Both the position numbers and the translations under genes were made by a program. DNA of 64,000 nucleotides, from assembly GCA_029962745.1 (NCBI GenBank), contig CM057169.1, forward strand, positions 20,738,143 to 20,802,142, written 5' to 3'. This DNA comes from Echinometra lucunter. Lineage: Eukaryota; Echinodermata; Echinoidea; Camarodonta; Echinometridae. This document shows, one piece after another, positions 34,981 to 49,900 of this stretch (position 1 is its first letter; every line of letters begins with the position of its first letter). The notes under the pieces are model-generated. The model ran no database searches. It was not told the DNA's origin and saw only the letters and a program-made list of their open reading frames with translations.

Positions 34981-37900
34981 GTTAGAGGCAATCCTTAATG
35001 TGTTCCATCTACATGTCCTTTTTTTTTTAATATCATATGTTTGATTTCTTAGATGGGAGCTCATGTTGGATGTGACTTTTACAAGCTCTGATGTCATTTT
35101 TCCTGTTTATGGCCCAGAATTCAAGTTCTGTTTATTTTAATCCAGCAGACAGCTGACATAGTGAATTGAGTGGACAGGTGTAAATAATCGGCTCTATACA
35201 TTCATGTTGGATCCTGCCTTTACAAATTTACTAAAAATGCAGAGGCAACATATTTAGATAATTGATATTTTTTTTACTTTTCTGTTTGTGAGAGTCAAGT
35301 ATATCTTCCATCTCATTTTGTTGGGAAAAAAAGGGTATTTTCATATTAATTCCAATTTTCTTAGGAACAAGCAGTCATTGTCAGTCTAGAAGGATCAACC
35401 AAATTGTTCTTGTATTGCTACTAATTTCCTGTCTGTATTCTTTTCCCTGTAGCATATCCACAGAAAGACACAAGGCTGAAGTACGCAGGGCTGTCAATGA
35501 TGAGAAACTAACTACAATAGCTGAAAGGTAAATATATTTTTTTCTGATTAGAATTTTTCAGTCAATAACACGTAATCTGATTTTCGACAATGATGCAAAT
35601 GTATGTGTGAATGTTTGTTTCACCTTATAAGATGACCTGATGAAACCTTTGTCATTCTGTGTTTTCTCTGTTATTTCAGAGTTTCTGGAGAGGTCAACTC
35701 TCTGGAGTGGTCAGTAGAGGGCAGGAGACTGGTCCCTCTGATGCCGAGATTTATCCCGCAGACGGCATACGCAGTAACAGCCAATCAGGTGGCCAACATG
35801 GCACATGCCCACAATGCTACACTACCCAATCCGGAGGACACTGCCAAAAAAGAAGGTAACTTCTTTTTTTTTATTGGGGGGGGGGGGAAGGGTTAAAAAC
35901 TCATTGAGGGGTACAAGTAAATCATGGTTGATCTATTATTTCTTCTCAAAGAATGCTTGGGTTTTATCCTGTCAGAAATATAGGGTTGGGATAAGGATGG
36001 AAATCAGGTTTAAGAATTTGGGTAAGGTTTAGGTAAAGTGTTTGGTCCATGGATGCATTTGGGAATTGGGTTAGGGTATTAAATCCACTACAGAACAATT
36101 GCTGATGGATCACACATGACACAAAACAAATTAGAACTTCTGCAAGGGATTAGATATCAAACTGAGAAACCGGATGTAGAAGAAGATACCTTGACTTGTG
36201 TGAATGCTATACTAAATTCTCCTTATTGCATTAACTCTCTGAATCTCAACACTGGAGGTGCTTTAATTTGTGGGGGTGTGTATAAGAGTAGATTTTAGAG
36301 AAAGGGTACTTCTGGTGTTCACAGCAGTGTTATTGATTGATAACTGTTGACAGTGTTTTGGTGGATGCGTTCATTGTATCAAAAAGTCATTTTCCCCATT
36401 CAATCTAGCTAATAGTTGTGTTATGTTTTCATAGATGAGCTATTGAAATGAAATTTTTCTGATGAAAAATAATGAAAAGTCACTGAGGATATGACATCAG
36501 TTAAGCAAATAATCACACACAATGACCATGCCCTATGATGACGCAGTTCGACCAACGGGGAGAAAGTGCCCCAACAACTACATGTATGTCTCTTGTATCA
36601 GTATTGAAAGCCAATATCAGTTAATATTAACTATATGCGATAGAGAAAATTGTCAAGGATACATGCACCAATGGTTTTGTATCTTTTTGCACAAACTAAC
36701 TGATAACTCCACTAACATTTTTAATTCTTTGCTCATATTCATTTCATCCTCTACACTGTTTGGATCTGGCTACTTAGGAGATGAGTCTAAGGCATCATCA
36801 GAGAGCTCTGGTGAGAACAACTACATTGTGCTTCCTCCTGGAACCATCTTGCCTAAATGTAAGCAAATACCATTTTGTCTATAAACAGATGTGTATCAGT
36901 TATTTCCAACAGTTAAACCCTCCCTGGGCTATGACATTCTTGTAAACTTTTCATAAACAAACTATTAAATGTTTCAATTTTCATTTACAGTGGTTGTACC
37001 ACTGCTGAATTGTATTTATGACATGTATCATGGAAATGATCTTTACAATTGAGACTATCCTTTTCTGCCTAAGGAAGCCTAAAAGCCATTTAAAGTCATA
37101 CATGTAGATTGTTCAACATTTGATTTTCTGTTGCAAATTTTCAACTTATGGCTTCGAAGGGGTTAAAGAACCCATGCCTGAATATGTAACATCTAGCCTA
37201 TTAAAGCGAGTGTCTGGGTGTGGGGATATTTTATTCTTTTTCTTTGTCAATGGTTTTGATCATTATGTTGTTAACAGAGTTCTATGATTATTTCTGTTTT
37301 CTCTAGCATCACCTGATCTCCAGCAGCTTGACGAGCAAGCCAAACAACGCCACGCAGCATCTTCCTCTGCATCCTACACCAGTAGCCCCGCCTCCTTCCT
37401 CAGCGCCCTCACCTCAGGCAAGCTTTCATCTCAGAGCTCATCGTCATCGGAGGGTAGGTCAAAGGGCAGGTCATCGAGCGGCAGCGGTGCAGCGCCCTCC
37501 ACGATGAAGATCACATTCACCAAGGTTGGAAGTGGTACCACCCCTACGACCAGCCACGCTGCACAGAAGGTAAATGCATGCATGGATCTCACAAGCCCAC
37601 TACTTTACAAAAAAAAAGGGGGGTTTTTTAAGTCTCGGAAAACAACTTGTTACAGTGATACATATATTTCAAAAGCAACTGGATACCATTCATGGAGGTG
37701 GTTTATCTTAACCTGTTGAATACTGAATTCTGTTATTCCCATAGACTTAATACAAGGATCACCCGGTTCTAGTCGGCAATGGCCTTACTCATGGTGCAAA
37801 CCCTCATATTATAGCATTTTTCAGTGACCCTTGTTTAAACTGACCCAAGTCACACGCCTAAACGGACCAGTTCTTTAGCCACTGAGGTTAATGTATGAAA

Positions 37901-40900
37901 TAGTTTGGATGTTCTACTCCAGTCTCATTGGTGGGACAGGGTGTGTAGACCTCCTTTATGAATATGAGCCATCAAGACAATGTCCCTCAATCTTGACTTC
38001 TAATATGAGCGTTGATAGATCGTGTGCAGTTGTTGGGTACTTCTTACTATCCAAAGTCTAAAGAATTATACTTGTCTTCAACCTACAGCAGGTGATAATC
38101 ATGTCCAGCGCGAATGCTGACCAGACCCCACCCTCTGAGGTCCCATCTAGACCCCAAGGCCTGCCTGCATCCACCAAAGTCACCATGGCAACCATGTCAG
38201 AAGGTCATCCACCCTTCCAGATGACCTATGAAGGTTAGTATTAACCCCTTGAACACTAAACTCAGGCTATGGTCTGACAATAGGGAGCTTTAGATACGCG
38301 ACGCAGCTCAGACGACGCGGTATCTTGCCAAAAATGTTGTTGTGCGCATGCGCGAGATAGCTCTTTTCCAATCCATCCTGCATCGTCTGTTTTACACGAC
38401 AGTTCTGGGGCCAGTTTACCATCCTCCCAATACGCGATGCGAGACCTTTGTTGACCCTTTTTTATGACGTAACAATGGTTCATATTTGAGTGCGCGCGCT
38501 TTGTTTGACTAACTGCGTCCTCCCCAAATCTAAAGCCTCTTTGCAATGCGACACAAGGAAAGTTACAAGTCAACCCAGCTAGATACCACGTCGTCTGAGC
38601 TGCGTCGCGTATCTAAAGCTCCCTAATATACTAAAATTAAATTGTAATTAATGGGTTGAAAAAGATGTAACACAATTTAGCAAAAGTGTTGAATTTGTGT
38701 TGTGAACTGATCCTAACGTGCTTTAAAATCAGAAACTTTTGCATGCATGAAACCAGGTTGAATTCCAGAAATGCGCAGGATATAGGAAAGTTGCTTGCCA
38801 TGAAATTTAATCATAAAATCGAAGGAAAACATGAATTTTTTTCTATGAAACCACATGATATAAAACCTGTTAGATGTGAAAGTGAAGTAGCAAAGTACTT
38901 CAGTAATCTACGGTTTATGTTCTGAACACCTAATTCATGTCAAAATCTCTGGAAGAAAGCAAAGTTATAGGTCAGCATAATTCATTGCCGACTGCAGTTA
39001 TAGGATTGACATTCCAAATTGCTATGATGTAGTGATAAGTCACTTTGCATGGCAATATGGATTTATATTTTGGATAAATACTGCTGAATTTATGACATAG
39101 CATACTTTTTTTGTTGAATTTTATTTGTTGATATAGATCAGCTGACGGGTATAGTCACGCCCTACCCCCCGGTATCCAAGCACCACCGTAAGGGTTCTAA
39201 ACACAAGGGATCAAAGCCCTTCACCATCATACAGCAAACCCCAGGTGCTGGGATGAGTACCCTCACTAGCAGTGCCTACAGCATGCAGGGCACCAGCAGT
39301 GGGAGCAGTGCACCGATGGTGATGGGAGGCAAGAGGGCTGGTATAGCACCACAGAGACCTGAACCAGGTCAGTATTAGCATTGCACTTGGTGAGGTTGTA
39401 TGTACTCTGGAAACAGTTTGTGCAGGCTGTATTGTTGTAGAAGCGAGTGTTGTAGAATATTGCAGTTACATTGAGAATGACAATGGTTTTCATTGGCAGT
39501 TATTTTTGGAAGGACATGAGTGTGTTTAATGGTTAGGGATAATAATCAAATTAGTGACATCATTTCCAGTGATGCCACACTTTTTCCAGTGATGCCACAC
39601 GTTTTCCTTTTACTTTCATGTCTTGCTTTTGACTTTTTGCTTAATAGTTAGTCAGAATTGCAAGACCAAGTGATTATATTATCACAGTTATACCTGCTAG
39701 GCTGTTGCTGTCACTTAAATGCTTGTCTTTTTTATTTTCTCTTTTGAAAAAAAAATTGATGTATTTTCATGATGAAGCAGAGTTGTGGAGCGTTATGGTA
39801 TATTCACAAATTTGATGGTTCCATTAAGAATTATTGTAAGTGCAGACAATTATATCATTTCAGATTCAACATAAATATGAAATAAACATGACTTCAGGCA
39901 TTACAAATAAGTGTTAATAGTTTATTTTGTTTTCACAATCAAATTTTTTCCTAAAACCTTGTGGTAGACTATGTGAAAAGCCTTTTGAATGCACTTATGT
40001 AGCTTTTAGAGAAATTAGAGAAAAGGTTAAAGAAAAAGGGAAGAGAAGGTTATGCTAAATGTTTTTATTGGAACTTTTAGATAGACTGTTTTTGGCTTTC
40101 TTGCAGGATTTATATATCAACAGCCTTTTCACTAAGGCTACGATATGGTGTTACAAAAAGCCTTTAATTCTGAATATGTTAATACTCACCATGAAACCCT
40201 GTATTATGTTATGCAAGTTAGACTTGGCCTTTTCTCTCATCCTGTACAGGGATGAAGTTAATCACTCAGACAGTAGCCAGCAGCTCTGGTAGAATGTCCT
40301 CCAAGACATACCAGGTATCGGCCAGCTCAGCGACACCCTCGGTTCGAACCACCACCATAGGGGTACAGGCACCAAGAAGCTCGGTCACCACAGGTACAGG
40401 TGCGTAGGAATCTACTTATTGTAGGTAGGCAACTATTCCCCATAGGGGTACAGGCACCAAGTAGCTCTCTCAACACAGGTACAGATGTGTAGGAATCTAC
40501 TTTGTAGGAAGGCAACTGTTCCCTATAGGGGTGCAGGCACCAAGAAGCTCTGTCACCACTGGTGCAAGTGTGTAGGATCGACCTATCGTTGGATGGCAAC
40601 TGTTCCTCTTCAGACTGTTAGTCACCACAGGTACAGGTGCGTAGGAATCTACTTATTGTAGGTAGGCAACTATTCCCCATAGGGGTACAGGCACCAAGTA
40701 GCTCTCTCAACACAGGTACAGATGTGTAGGAATCTACTTTGTAGGAAGGCAACTGTTCCCTATAGGGGTGCAGGCACCAAGAAGCTCTGTCACCACTGGT
40801 GCAAGTGTGTAGGATCGACCTATCATTGGATGGCAACTGTTCCCCTTCAGACTGTTAGTCACCCCCCCCCCCCCCCCCCCCGACAGCTACTAGATATCAG

Positions 40901-43900
40901 TCTGTGTCCATTGTCAACTTCATTTAGGATGAAAGAAAAATGTCCAAATTTTTCTCTTTTTCTCTCCCTCTGCGCTGAATGTCTGTTTCTTCAAACAGGT
41001 CATTACCTGAGATAATGTCATAGTTATATCTGAAAAAAAAAATCCTCATCTCTGAAATGTTATTTCTAAACCATCTCCCTTCATACAGGGTCCCAGTCAA
41101 CAGGCCTAGGAGCCAGGAACATTGTGACATCACCCGGTCCCAGGATTGTGACTGTACCCAGTCAGATGGGAGGGCGCCCCCAATCAAGCACCAGTAATGT
41201 CATTACACTGTCACCTATGTCTCTCCAGAAAACACCAGGGAAGAACACAACTACCACAGGTAAGAACATATTAACTCAGTTACTGTTAAGTCCGAGATTA
41301 CTTTGGCGAGGGACTTTGGAAAATGTATGTTATACTGAAATCGAAACTTGTTCGAGGGGTTAAACTTTATCATCTGCTCTAGCTGAAATTACCCTTACCT
41401 ATTCCTTCTTGAAAATTCCTGAAGCAGTCACCTCTACACTTGTAATGATATTAGGGAGCTTTAGATACGCCACGCAGCTCAGACGACGCGGTATCTTGCT
41501 GGGTTGACTTGCATTTCTCCTCTTTCCTCCCATCATGTTGCAAAGAGGCTTTAGATTTGGAGAAGACGCAGTACAATCAAACAAAGCGCGTGCTCTCAGA
41601 TGTGAACCTGATGACCTGATGTGACCATTGTTACGTCATAAAGCAGGGTCTTGCGTCGCGTATTGGGGAGGACGCGTATGCGCGCAGAAATCAAACAAAG
41701 CGTGCGCTCAAATGTGAACGATTGTTACGTCATAAAAAAAGGGTCAACAAAGGTTTTGCGTCGTGTATTAGGAAGGATGGTAAACTGGCCCCAGAACCGT
41801 CGTGTAAAACAGACGACGCAGGATGGACTTGAAAAGAGCTGTCTCGCGCATGCGCACAACAACATTTTTGGCAAGACACCGCGTCGTCTGAGCTGCGTCG
41901 CATATCTAAAGCTCCCTAGTAATGATGATGATGATGATGATGGTTGTGATGAGGAAGAGGAGAAAGATTATAATTGTAGGGATGGTGATGATGGTGATGA
42001 GGAGAAGGATGATACTGGTGAGATGTTGATGATGAGGAAGATAGTGATGCTGGTGCTGAAAAAGAAGTATATGTTACTTACTAGTTATCATATTTGCTGG
42101 ACTACTTTGAAGGCTATTAAATTTTGGACATAGGCAACTGTGGACGTACCATTTACATCGTATCCAAGAGGCTTTAGTTTTATCATTGATGCTAACTCTA
42201 TCTCATTCTGGTAAGTGTTTATTAACTTGTTTCAGTGATTGCTTGATACAATTTATCCCTGAACAATTCATTTTCCCCCTACATGAAACTCCCTTGTAAC
42301 ATATGTTTCTTGATTTAACACCAGTTGTAGTCACCAAGCCTGGAGCAGTGGTGCCCGGTAAAACCAATGTCATTGTGGTCCAGAAGTCTCAAATCAAATC
42401 CAAGATGATCAGTTCACCACGCTCAGCTACACCAGGAATCATGGTAAGAATGCTTGTAGCATCTACTGCTGTTGATTCACTCTTTTGTATGTGGAAAGAA
42501 ATCCATCACCAGAAGTGGTACAAAGAAGGTTTCAGTCTCAATGTTTGGGGTCATGTGTATTCATGTCCTCTTTATTAAAGAGTTTTGCAATAAAACTTCA
42601 AGAATGCCATTGTAAACATCTAAATTGAGTTGTTTAAGTAATTTCGAAGGATATAATGAATCTATTTGTGTATTCATATTGCTTTAAATGATTAGAGGGA
42701 CTCATTGCGTTCTCGTGCTAACTCTCAGCTGTGGCATTATGGGATGTGTGCTCTTGAAAGTTGATATTGTACAAGGCTCCAGAAGATTTTCTGATTGTTA
42801 TTTGCATCCATATGTGATGAACCTAGTGTTTGAATTTGAATTTAAAATTTCTTTTGAGTTGTGGAGTGAATCAGGTTACCTTAGTGCATTTAATTCTCCG
42901 TAGATCACATATAGCTGACATAAATGGATCGATGCTGTCGATACTGATACCTGGGACATACTTGACCTGCTGCCTCAAAACCACCAATAAGTCGTCAAAT
43001 TCATTTTGTTGTTTTATAGCTCATCTGAAAGTAGAGATTCTCAGCTTTCCGAATTCATCCAAATTGGTCCCCAATAACCCCCTCAAAAACACATTAGATA
43101 ATTAGGAATCAATAACCTCCATTCAGAGAAAAGAGCCTTTGAAGTTTGGAACAAAAGAGCATGCAGGAGCTCCTCTGCGCTCTTTTGTTTATGAGGGAGC
43201 ACAGGAGGGTATTCAATAGTCCATGGCAAACTGGTATGAAGGGATTATCAGATTAAGCTAAAATTTTGACACAACTTGGGATTAGGACCTATTCTTTATA
43301 TTCTCCCAATATCAGTTCATTACCTTGATGAATTTTTGGCTGGGATGGCAATGAATGAATGTATAATAAAAGCACTCTAACGCTTCATGAGGCTGTCAAG
43401 TTGTATCAAGGGAAAATGAGGAGTCATTTTAAAATTGCTAAAAATCATATTTCTGGGGCGAATTACGATCCCGAACTTTCAGACATGATAGAATGAAAAT
43501 GAAACTACCAATTTCTACCAAAAACAAGAAATAGACCAATCCGACCAAAATGACCTTTCTTTGTCGTTTTCTCAGTTGTGATGCATGCGACTTATTGGTG
43601 GTTTCGAGTCGGCGGGTCACATATGTACGGGGCAATTAACTTTGGGTCTAATTTCATCATCATAAAACACATTCAATTATCCCCTTGGTCATCTTTGTGC
43701 AGTCTTATTCTTATCTCAGTCTTATAACTGGTAACAAATCTTCTATGATTTTGATGATTCTTTATTAGAAGAATCTTATTTAGATAGTAAATCCACAAAA
43801 AATACAATTGTTGGCTAAATTGAAGGGAAAAAGTAACATTTTTTCATAGGATGAATGCGTTCACCAAAACATTGTTAACAGTGATCAGTACACTTCCCAC

Positions 43901-46900
43901 ATATCAACTGATTCCATGCCTAAAAATTAGAATGTTGCCAGTGTTGGGATTCGGAGAGCTATATGCGATGGGGAGAATTCATTTTTCACAATATTCCTTG
44001 TTAGGGCCATTTCCACATACTGCCCCATACATGTGAAAACGATCCTTGTGCTCTTTATCACAGACACATACAACATCAGTGCTGACCCGCCCAAAGATCG
44101 CTATGACTATGACGAGTGGAGTAGGAAGCAGCGTGTCCCCCAACCCACCCAGCTCATCACCAGGTGCCATGGGGATGCAGTCCATCCGCTTCCCTTCCCC
44201 GCCCACCTCCTCCACTCTCCAGAAGACATTGCGTGGCCCCTCCCCCGTCTCCATGGGAGGCGTGATGGGAGGAGTCACCGCTGGGCGTGGCCAGACTGCT
44301 GTTCAGGCAGGGGTGGGGTCTACTGGTAAGAGTCAGGTAAGTTGGAATACTTTAGAGCAACCTTGAACTCCTTCAACCTTGAACTCCTTTAACTCATAGC
44401 AGTACAGAGCTTTCTTGAGGTCTAAATTTATCATCTTCTTTCCTCAAATTGGCAATACAAATTATTTTTATGCCTCCGCCCACCGTAGGTGGTTGCCGGA
44501 GGCATTATGTTTTCGGGTCGTCCGTCCGTCCGTCCGTCCCGTTTTCGTTCTCGCGATAACTTAAGAACCGTTTGACAGATCAACTTCAAACTTGGCTCAT
44601 GTATGCATATGGGAGGGACAATGATCTGATTAGATTTTGGAGTCTCAAGGTCAAAGGTCAAGGTCATAGAGGTAATAATACACATAAAAATGGCTCGTTC
44701 TCGCGATAACTTAAGAACCATTTGACAGATTGGCTTCAAACTTGGCTCATGTATGGACATGGAAGGGACGATGATCTGATTAGATTTGGGGGTCACAAGG
44801 TCAAAGGTCAAAGGTCATAGAGGTCATTATGTACATAGAAATGGTTCGTTTTCACCATAACTCAGTAACCATTTGACCGATCCACTTCAGACTTGGCACA
44901 GGTATGCATATGGGAGGGACAATGATCTGATTAGATTTTGGAGTCTCAAGGTCAAAGGTCAAGGTCATAGAGGTAATAATACACATAAAAATGGCTCGTT
45001 CTCGCGATAACTTAAGAACCATTTGACAGGTTGGCTTCAAACTTGGCTCATGTATGCACATGGAAGGGACGATGATCTGATTAGATTTAGGGGTCACAAG
45101 GTCAAAGGTCATAGAGGTCATTATGTACATAGAAATGGTTCGTTTTCACCATAACTCAACAACCATTTGACCGATCAACCTCAAACTTGGCACAGGTATG
45201 CATATGGGAGGGACAATGATCTGATTAGATTTTGGAGTCTCAAGGTCAAAGGTCAAGGTAAAAAATGTCATTGTATAAATGAAAATAAAGCAACATGAAG
45301 TGCTATTTATTTCTGATCTGGTAATGCGGAGGCATAAAGTTCGACCACGCGTGGTCGAAGATTCATCTAGTTTTCCATGTTTACATAGCTTGAAAAAAAT
45401 AAATATGGATATAACATAAACCAAAATGAAAAATAATTGTAAAATTGAATCAGAAATTGCCATTTTGAACACAGAAATAGTGATTATATAGTATTCACTG
45501 CATTGCCAATTAAAGAGTTTAATGATTAGATACACTTAAACTGCTATAATTCGAGAACGTCACACTATACTGCGTTGGGAATGAGCTCAAATTTGTCAGT
45601 GCATATTTCTCTTTCTGCTCATGTATAATATGTACTGCCCAGCATTCTGGACCAACAGATACTGCAAAAGCGTCTCCTAAAGGTGACACTGTACCTCTAT
45701 GGGTTAAGGGTTAATGTTACATTAACCCCTAAAAGACTATCTATGCACATGATTTGCATAAATTCTAATATTACCGGTAGATGAAAAATAGAAATTTCTA
45801 CTAAAAAATAATGATGGATTTGGTTTGTTTTACGTGATTCTCGAGGTCCTCGCAAAGTTTCGCCGCAATCGGTCTTGTCGTTGCCGAGATATTATAGCCA
45901 AACCCCCAGTCCTCACTACTTCAAAATAGTCTTTTTAGGGTTAAAATGAGACTGCTGAGTGCTGATAAAGATGAAAAGTAGGTTGCGTGCTAATTTTTCG
46001 TACATATTGTGAATATTCCAGAATAGTACAAATCAGCTCATCTTGTCACATTTCTTGCAGTTTTGAAACATTTTTCACAACCCCTTTTCTTTACCTATCT
46101 TAATTTCAACCTTTCTCATTTACCAGGGCTTGGGACGGTCCAAGTCTCCCATTGCACAGAGCATGAGCATGCTGTCAGCTGACCTTGACCCACATACCAA
46201 GGCCAAAGGTCATAGGAGGTCATCGGCAGGGTCATTAGGTCAGGGATCATCCAAGGTAGTAGTGGAAGAGGTTCCAGGGGTCATGAGAAGTGCTAGTCTA
46301 GGTAAGTTGACTTTTTAGCTAGACGTCTTGCAACTTGTATTTGAGCCATGAATATGGAATGATGATGTATAAAAGCTTGGTATAAAATTAAGTTAGAGAA
46401 AGGGAGGAAATTAGTTCATGGTCCGATTTGGCCCATTACTGTTTTTTTTCATAGCCATGAATATGGAATGATTAGGTATTAAAGCTTGGTATAAAATTAA
46501 ATTAAAGAAAGGGAGAAAATTAGTTCATGTTCCAATTTGGCCCATTTCTGTTTTTTTTTTCATAGCTGAAAGTATTGTATTGGATATTACTGAATAAGTG
46601 ACATAAGGCCATAGCTTATACTTACATGAATGCCTTTATTTTAGGGTAAGTATGCACTTTTGGCATTCACATGAGAGCACGTCTTGTTTCTGGCCAGTAT
46701 TTGTCTGTTTACATTCCTGCCTACAGGTCAGGTTTCTCCTAAAAACCTTGTTCAGAGTGTGGATAAATACCTTTTATGTTTATCCAAACTCAAAATAATG
46801 GAGGAGATATATTTTACAACCTCCCACTACTCATTTCATCACCTTCATAAATTTAACAGTACATCCAAATGACCTCTTCTCAGGTCGGGACCCATCCCTC

Positions 46901-49900
46901 ATCTTCCAGTCATCGATGGGGAAGCCTAACACAGAGTGGATCGATTATGACGGATCTCCACCTTCCAGCCAGTCGGCGTCCTCGGCGATCAAAGCTCTAC
47001 TGGAGATCAGGGGGCAGCCACTACCTCCAGCCACTACAGGTCAGGGGAGCTTTTCATCAAGTGTCTTGTCAGAGATTTTTACCGAAAACTGTTTTAAGCT
47101 ACTGAAATCCTTGCATCTGATTGGCTGAGAGCAAATTTTTCAGTAAAAATAACTGACAAGACACTTAATGAAATGCTCCCTTGGTGTCTCCTAAAAACCT
47201 CATTCAGACATAGTGTAGCTAACCCTCAAACATGAATGATTAGTTTAATAGTGGGCATAAAGTGAAGAGGTTCACTGACATAATATACACTGGTGACAGT
47301 AGCTCTCAGCTTTACTTTGTTAAGAATATAAGATTAGGTTTGCAGTTGTTTGTAGGGCTAGGCAGGGCTCCACACTAACCTTTGCGGTAGGTGGTCCGAA
47401 TTGAAATCCCAGGCTCTGAATGTATTGAGCCCTGTGTTAAAATTGTTCCAGTTTGAGGGTGCGAAACCTACATTTGGGGGGCCTATGTGTCCCGGGTGTC
47501 TGTTGGTGTCAAGCCCTGGGTTAGGGTTTTGAGTTAGGTTTAGTATTGAAGATCCATTAAGATAGGACACTAGAACTTACCTTGAAAATACGTGATCTAT
47601 GCAAATTAAGAGCTGTTGGTCATGGTGTATTAGGACTCCTCAGTTTTGAGAGAGAGCATTGAAAAGTGTATATATTTTTGACAGATAACCTCTCTTTATT
47701 GTATATGTGAAAAAAGTAAGCCAACTTTGGATGGTGTCAGTTGTAGGGAATGGGACTTTCTCAATAATGTACTGTTTGTTTATCTTCTAGTGAAACATGT
47801 ACCTTTCTCTGGAGTGTCTCCTGGCCTCCCGCCTTCTTCTGGAACCAAGCAATCAACGGTCACTCGTCGCATTCCATCCACCTCTACCGCCTCCGCCTTG
47901 TCAGAACAACCCAAAGAACTTGCTCAGAGCCCTACTGTAATAACCGTCGAGCCCAAGGCTGTTGCATCATCAGCCGAGCGACTGGAATTCTCGACAGACC
48001 AGCTCTCAAGCGTTGTGGACCAGTTTGAGCAGTTCCTCGAGAGTGAGAACCTTGAAGGGGGCAAGCGGTCTTCCAAAGAGGAACCAGAGAGGAGACTGTC
48101 TGAAACCAGAGAACAGAAGGAGGAGACCCCAAAGATTGATCCCTTTGAATTTGTGGAGGAAATCATCTCAAAGGAATCAGAACCTTCAGTATTAGCCAAG
48201 CCAAGGCCTAGCTTTGGACAGGAAATTTCTAAAACAGCTGTGATGGACAAGTCACAGGTTATAGGTCATAAGATCAGCATTGCACCACAGGTGAGTTATT
48301 AGGTGAAAGTTAGCCCTTTTTTACAGTTTTCCCTCTAAAAGGGTAGCTTATATTGTGTGAACTCTCTCTCTCTTACTCTCAGCAGGATGGAGACGGATTC
48401 TGTGTGCTGTGTGGATAAATCTGCAATGTCTAGTACATTACATATGTGGATGGGGCAATGATTATTTTTACTGTGCGTGGTACTTCTGAGCTGAAATTTC
48501 ATAAATTTGGTACTTTGATATCCTTGAAAATTGTTGGCCACTAAGTCATGAAAGCTCATATTTCATACTTGAATTATCCTTGCAGTACTTAGCCAGCCAA
48601 TATGAATGAGACTTACTTGAAGTTGGACTTACATGTAGCCAAATTGCATGTTAAGCTTCATTAGATTGGAGTTTGATTCATGTGAAACACCACCCTGGAG
48701 TTTTGTTGTGTGTAATGCAAGGTTTTGTCCTATTCCTTGCAGGTCACCTCAGTGGTATCTCAGCCTGCTGAACCTCCCGGGACCGCATCAGTGGCCAGCG
48801 TTGTCATGGAGTCAGCTTCCTCCTTTGACATCACTCAGATGAACCTAGAGGACCTCTCCTGCCAACGGATGCGAGAGGATGAGGATGACGAGGAGGAGGG
48901 TGATGAGGAGAAGAGAGGAGACGATCTTGGTAGCTCTAGTGAAATGATGTCTTTCATAGGTGAGAATGAGGGGAATATATTCACAAAGGCTTTCAAAAAA
49001 TCCATTGAGATCATTTCCTGTGGAAATGTGTGATCTTCATGATTTAATCAAGTCATAATTTTCACCAGTACCCCTTGAAAGCTGAACTCACCCTACAGAA
49101 TTGATTTGGATGGATGTAAAGTGGAGTGAAAAATGTGGATGCTTAAGTGAATAACCAGTGGTCTTGAGACTGTTTTATAGGGAATTAGTCATGAAAGACC
49201 AGGGCCTGTATTCAGTTTGATATTTATACCATGAATTTTGAGTAATTTACTCTGTTTTCGGATTAAGTAAAATACTTCGACAACTTTGGTATTTTGGTAT
49301 ACGGTTGAATCTTTGGGTTAAGTATTTTACCCTAAGTCCAAGACAACTAGCAGCTTAAGCAAATTACTTTGGAAGTTCGATTGGCAAGTATGTAGTTTTT
49401 CATATGCACAGTCTTGATATGCTGCGCACAGATAGATTTCATAAGTGTGCATACAAGCAACATCTTTATTATGCATTATTAGATAGACTTTATGACATCA
49501 CAGTTGATATCAGTAAGTATTTTGCCTGAAAGTCGACATGCTATAGTTGATCTGAATATGAAAGAAGACATTTTACTTATGGTAGCCAAGTAAAATGGGA
49601 AGTAATTTACTTTCTCAATCCATGTGTCGAATTGAATTCCGGCAGAGGTCTTCTTATCAAGACTTGAATCCGTAGTTCTTGGCTTATTTTTACATTTTAT
49701 ATCTATATTAGGTAAAAATAACGTCACTCCAACAGCTACAGTTGTGATATTGTTCATCTATACTCTGCCCATTTTATAGATACCAGCAGTGGTGGGTCTG
49801 GCTCAGAGGGTGTGATGGGTTCAGACGGAAGCCTTAGAGTCAGTCGTCGGAAGCGGAAAGCACCAACACCCATCGACGAAGAGACAGGTCCATCTAGTAT

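Noticed and set aside
41651..42133. 160-codon frame with an acidic run
   Set aside because: It runs across a MITE end and a GAT microsatellite; no splice sites join it to EMSY and it would break the exon 9-10 phase.
44431..45535. Repeated frames with FDLVTPKSNQIIV blocks
   Set aside because: Translations of the internal tandem repeats of the Helentron-like element; blocks differ by indels that break the frame.
47727..47790. Extension of EMSY exon 14 upstream to an ATG at 47727
   Set aside because: A good acceptor (TCTTCTAG) at 47790 restores phase with exon 13; the upstream part is intron.
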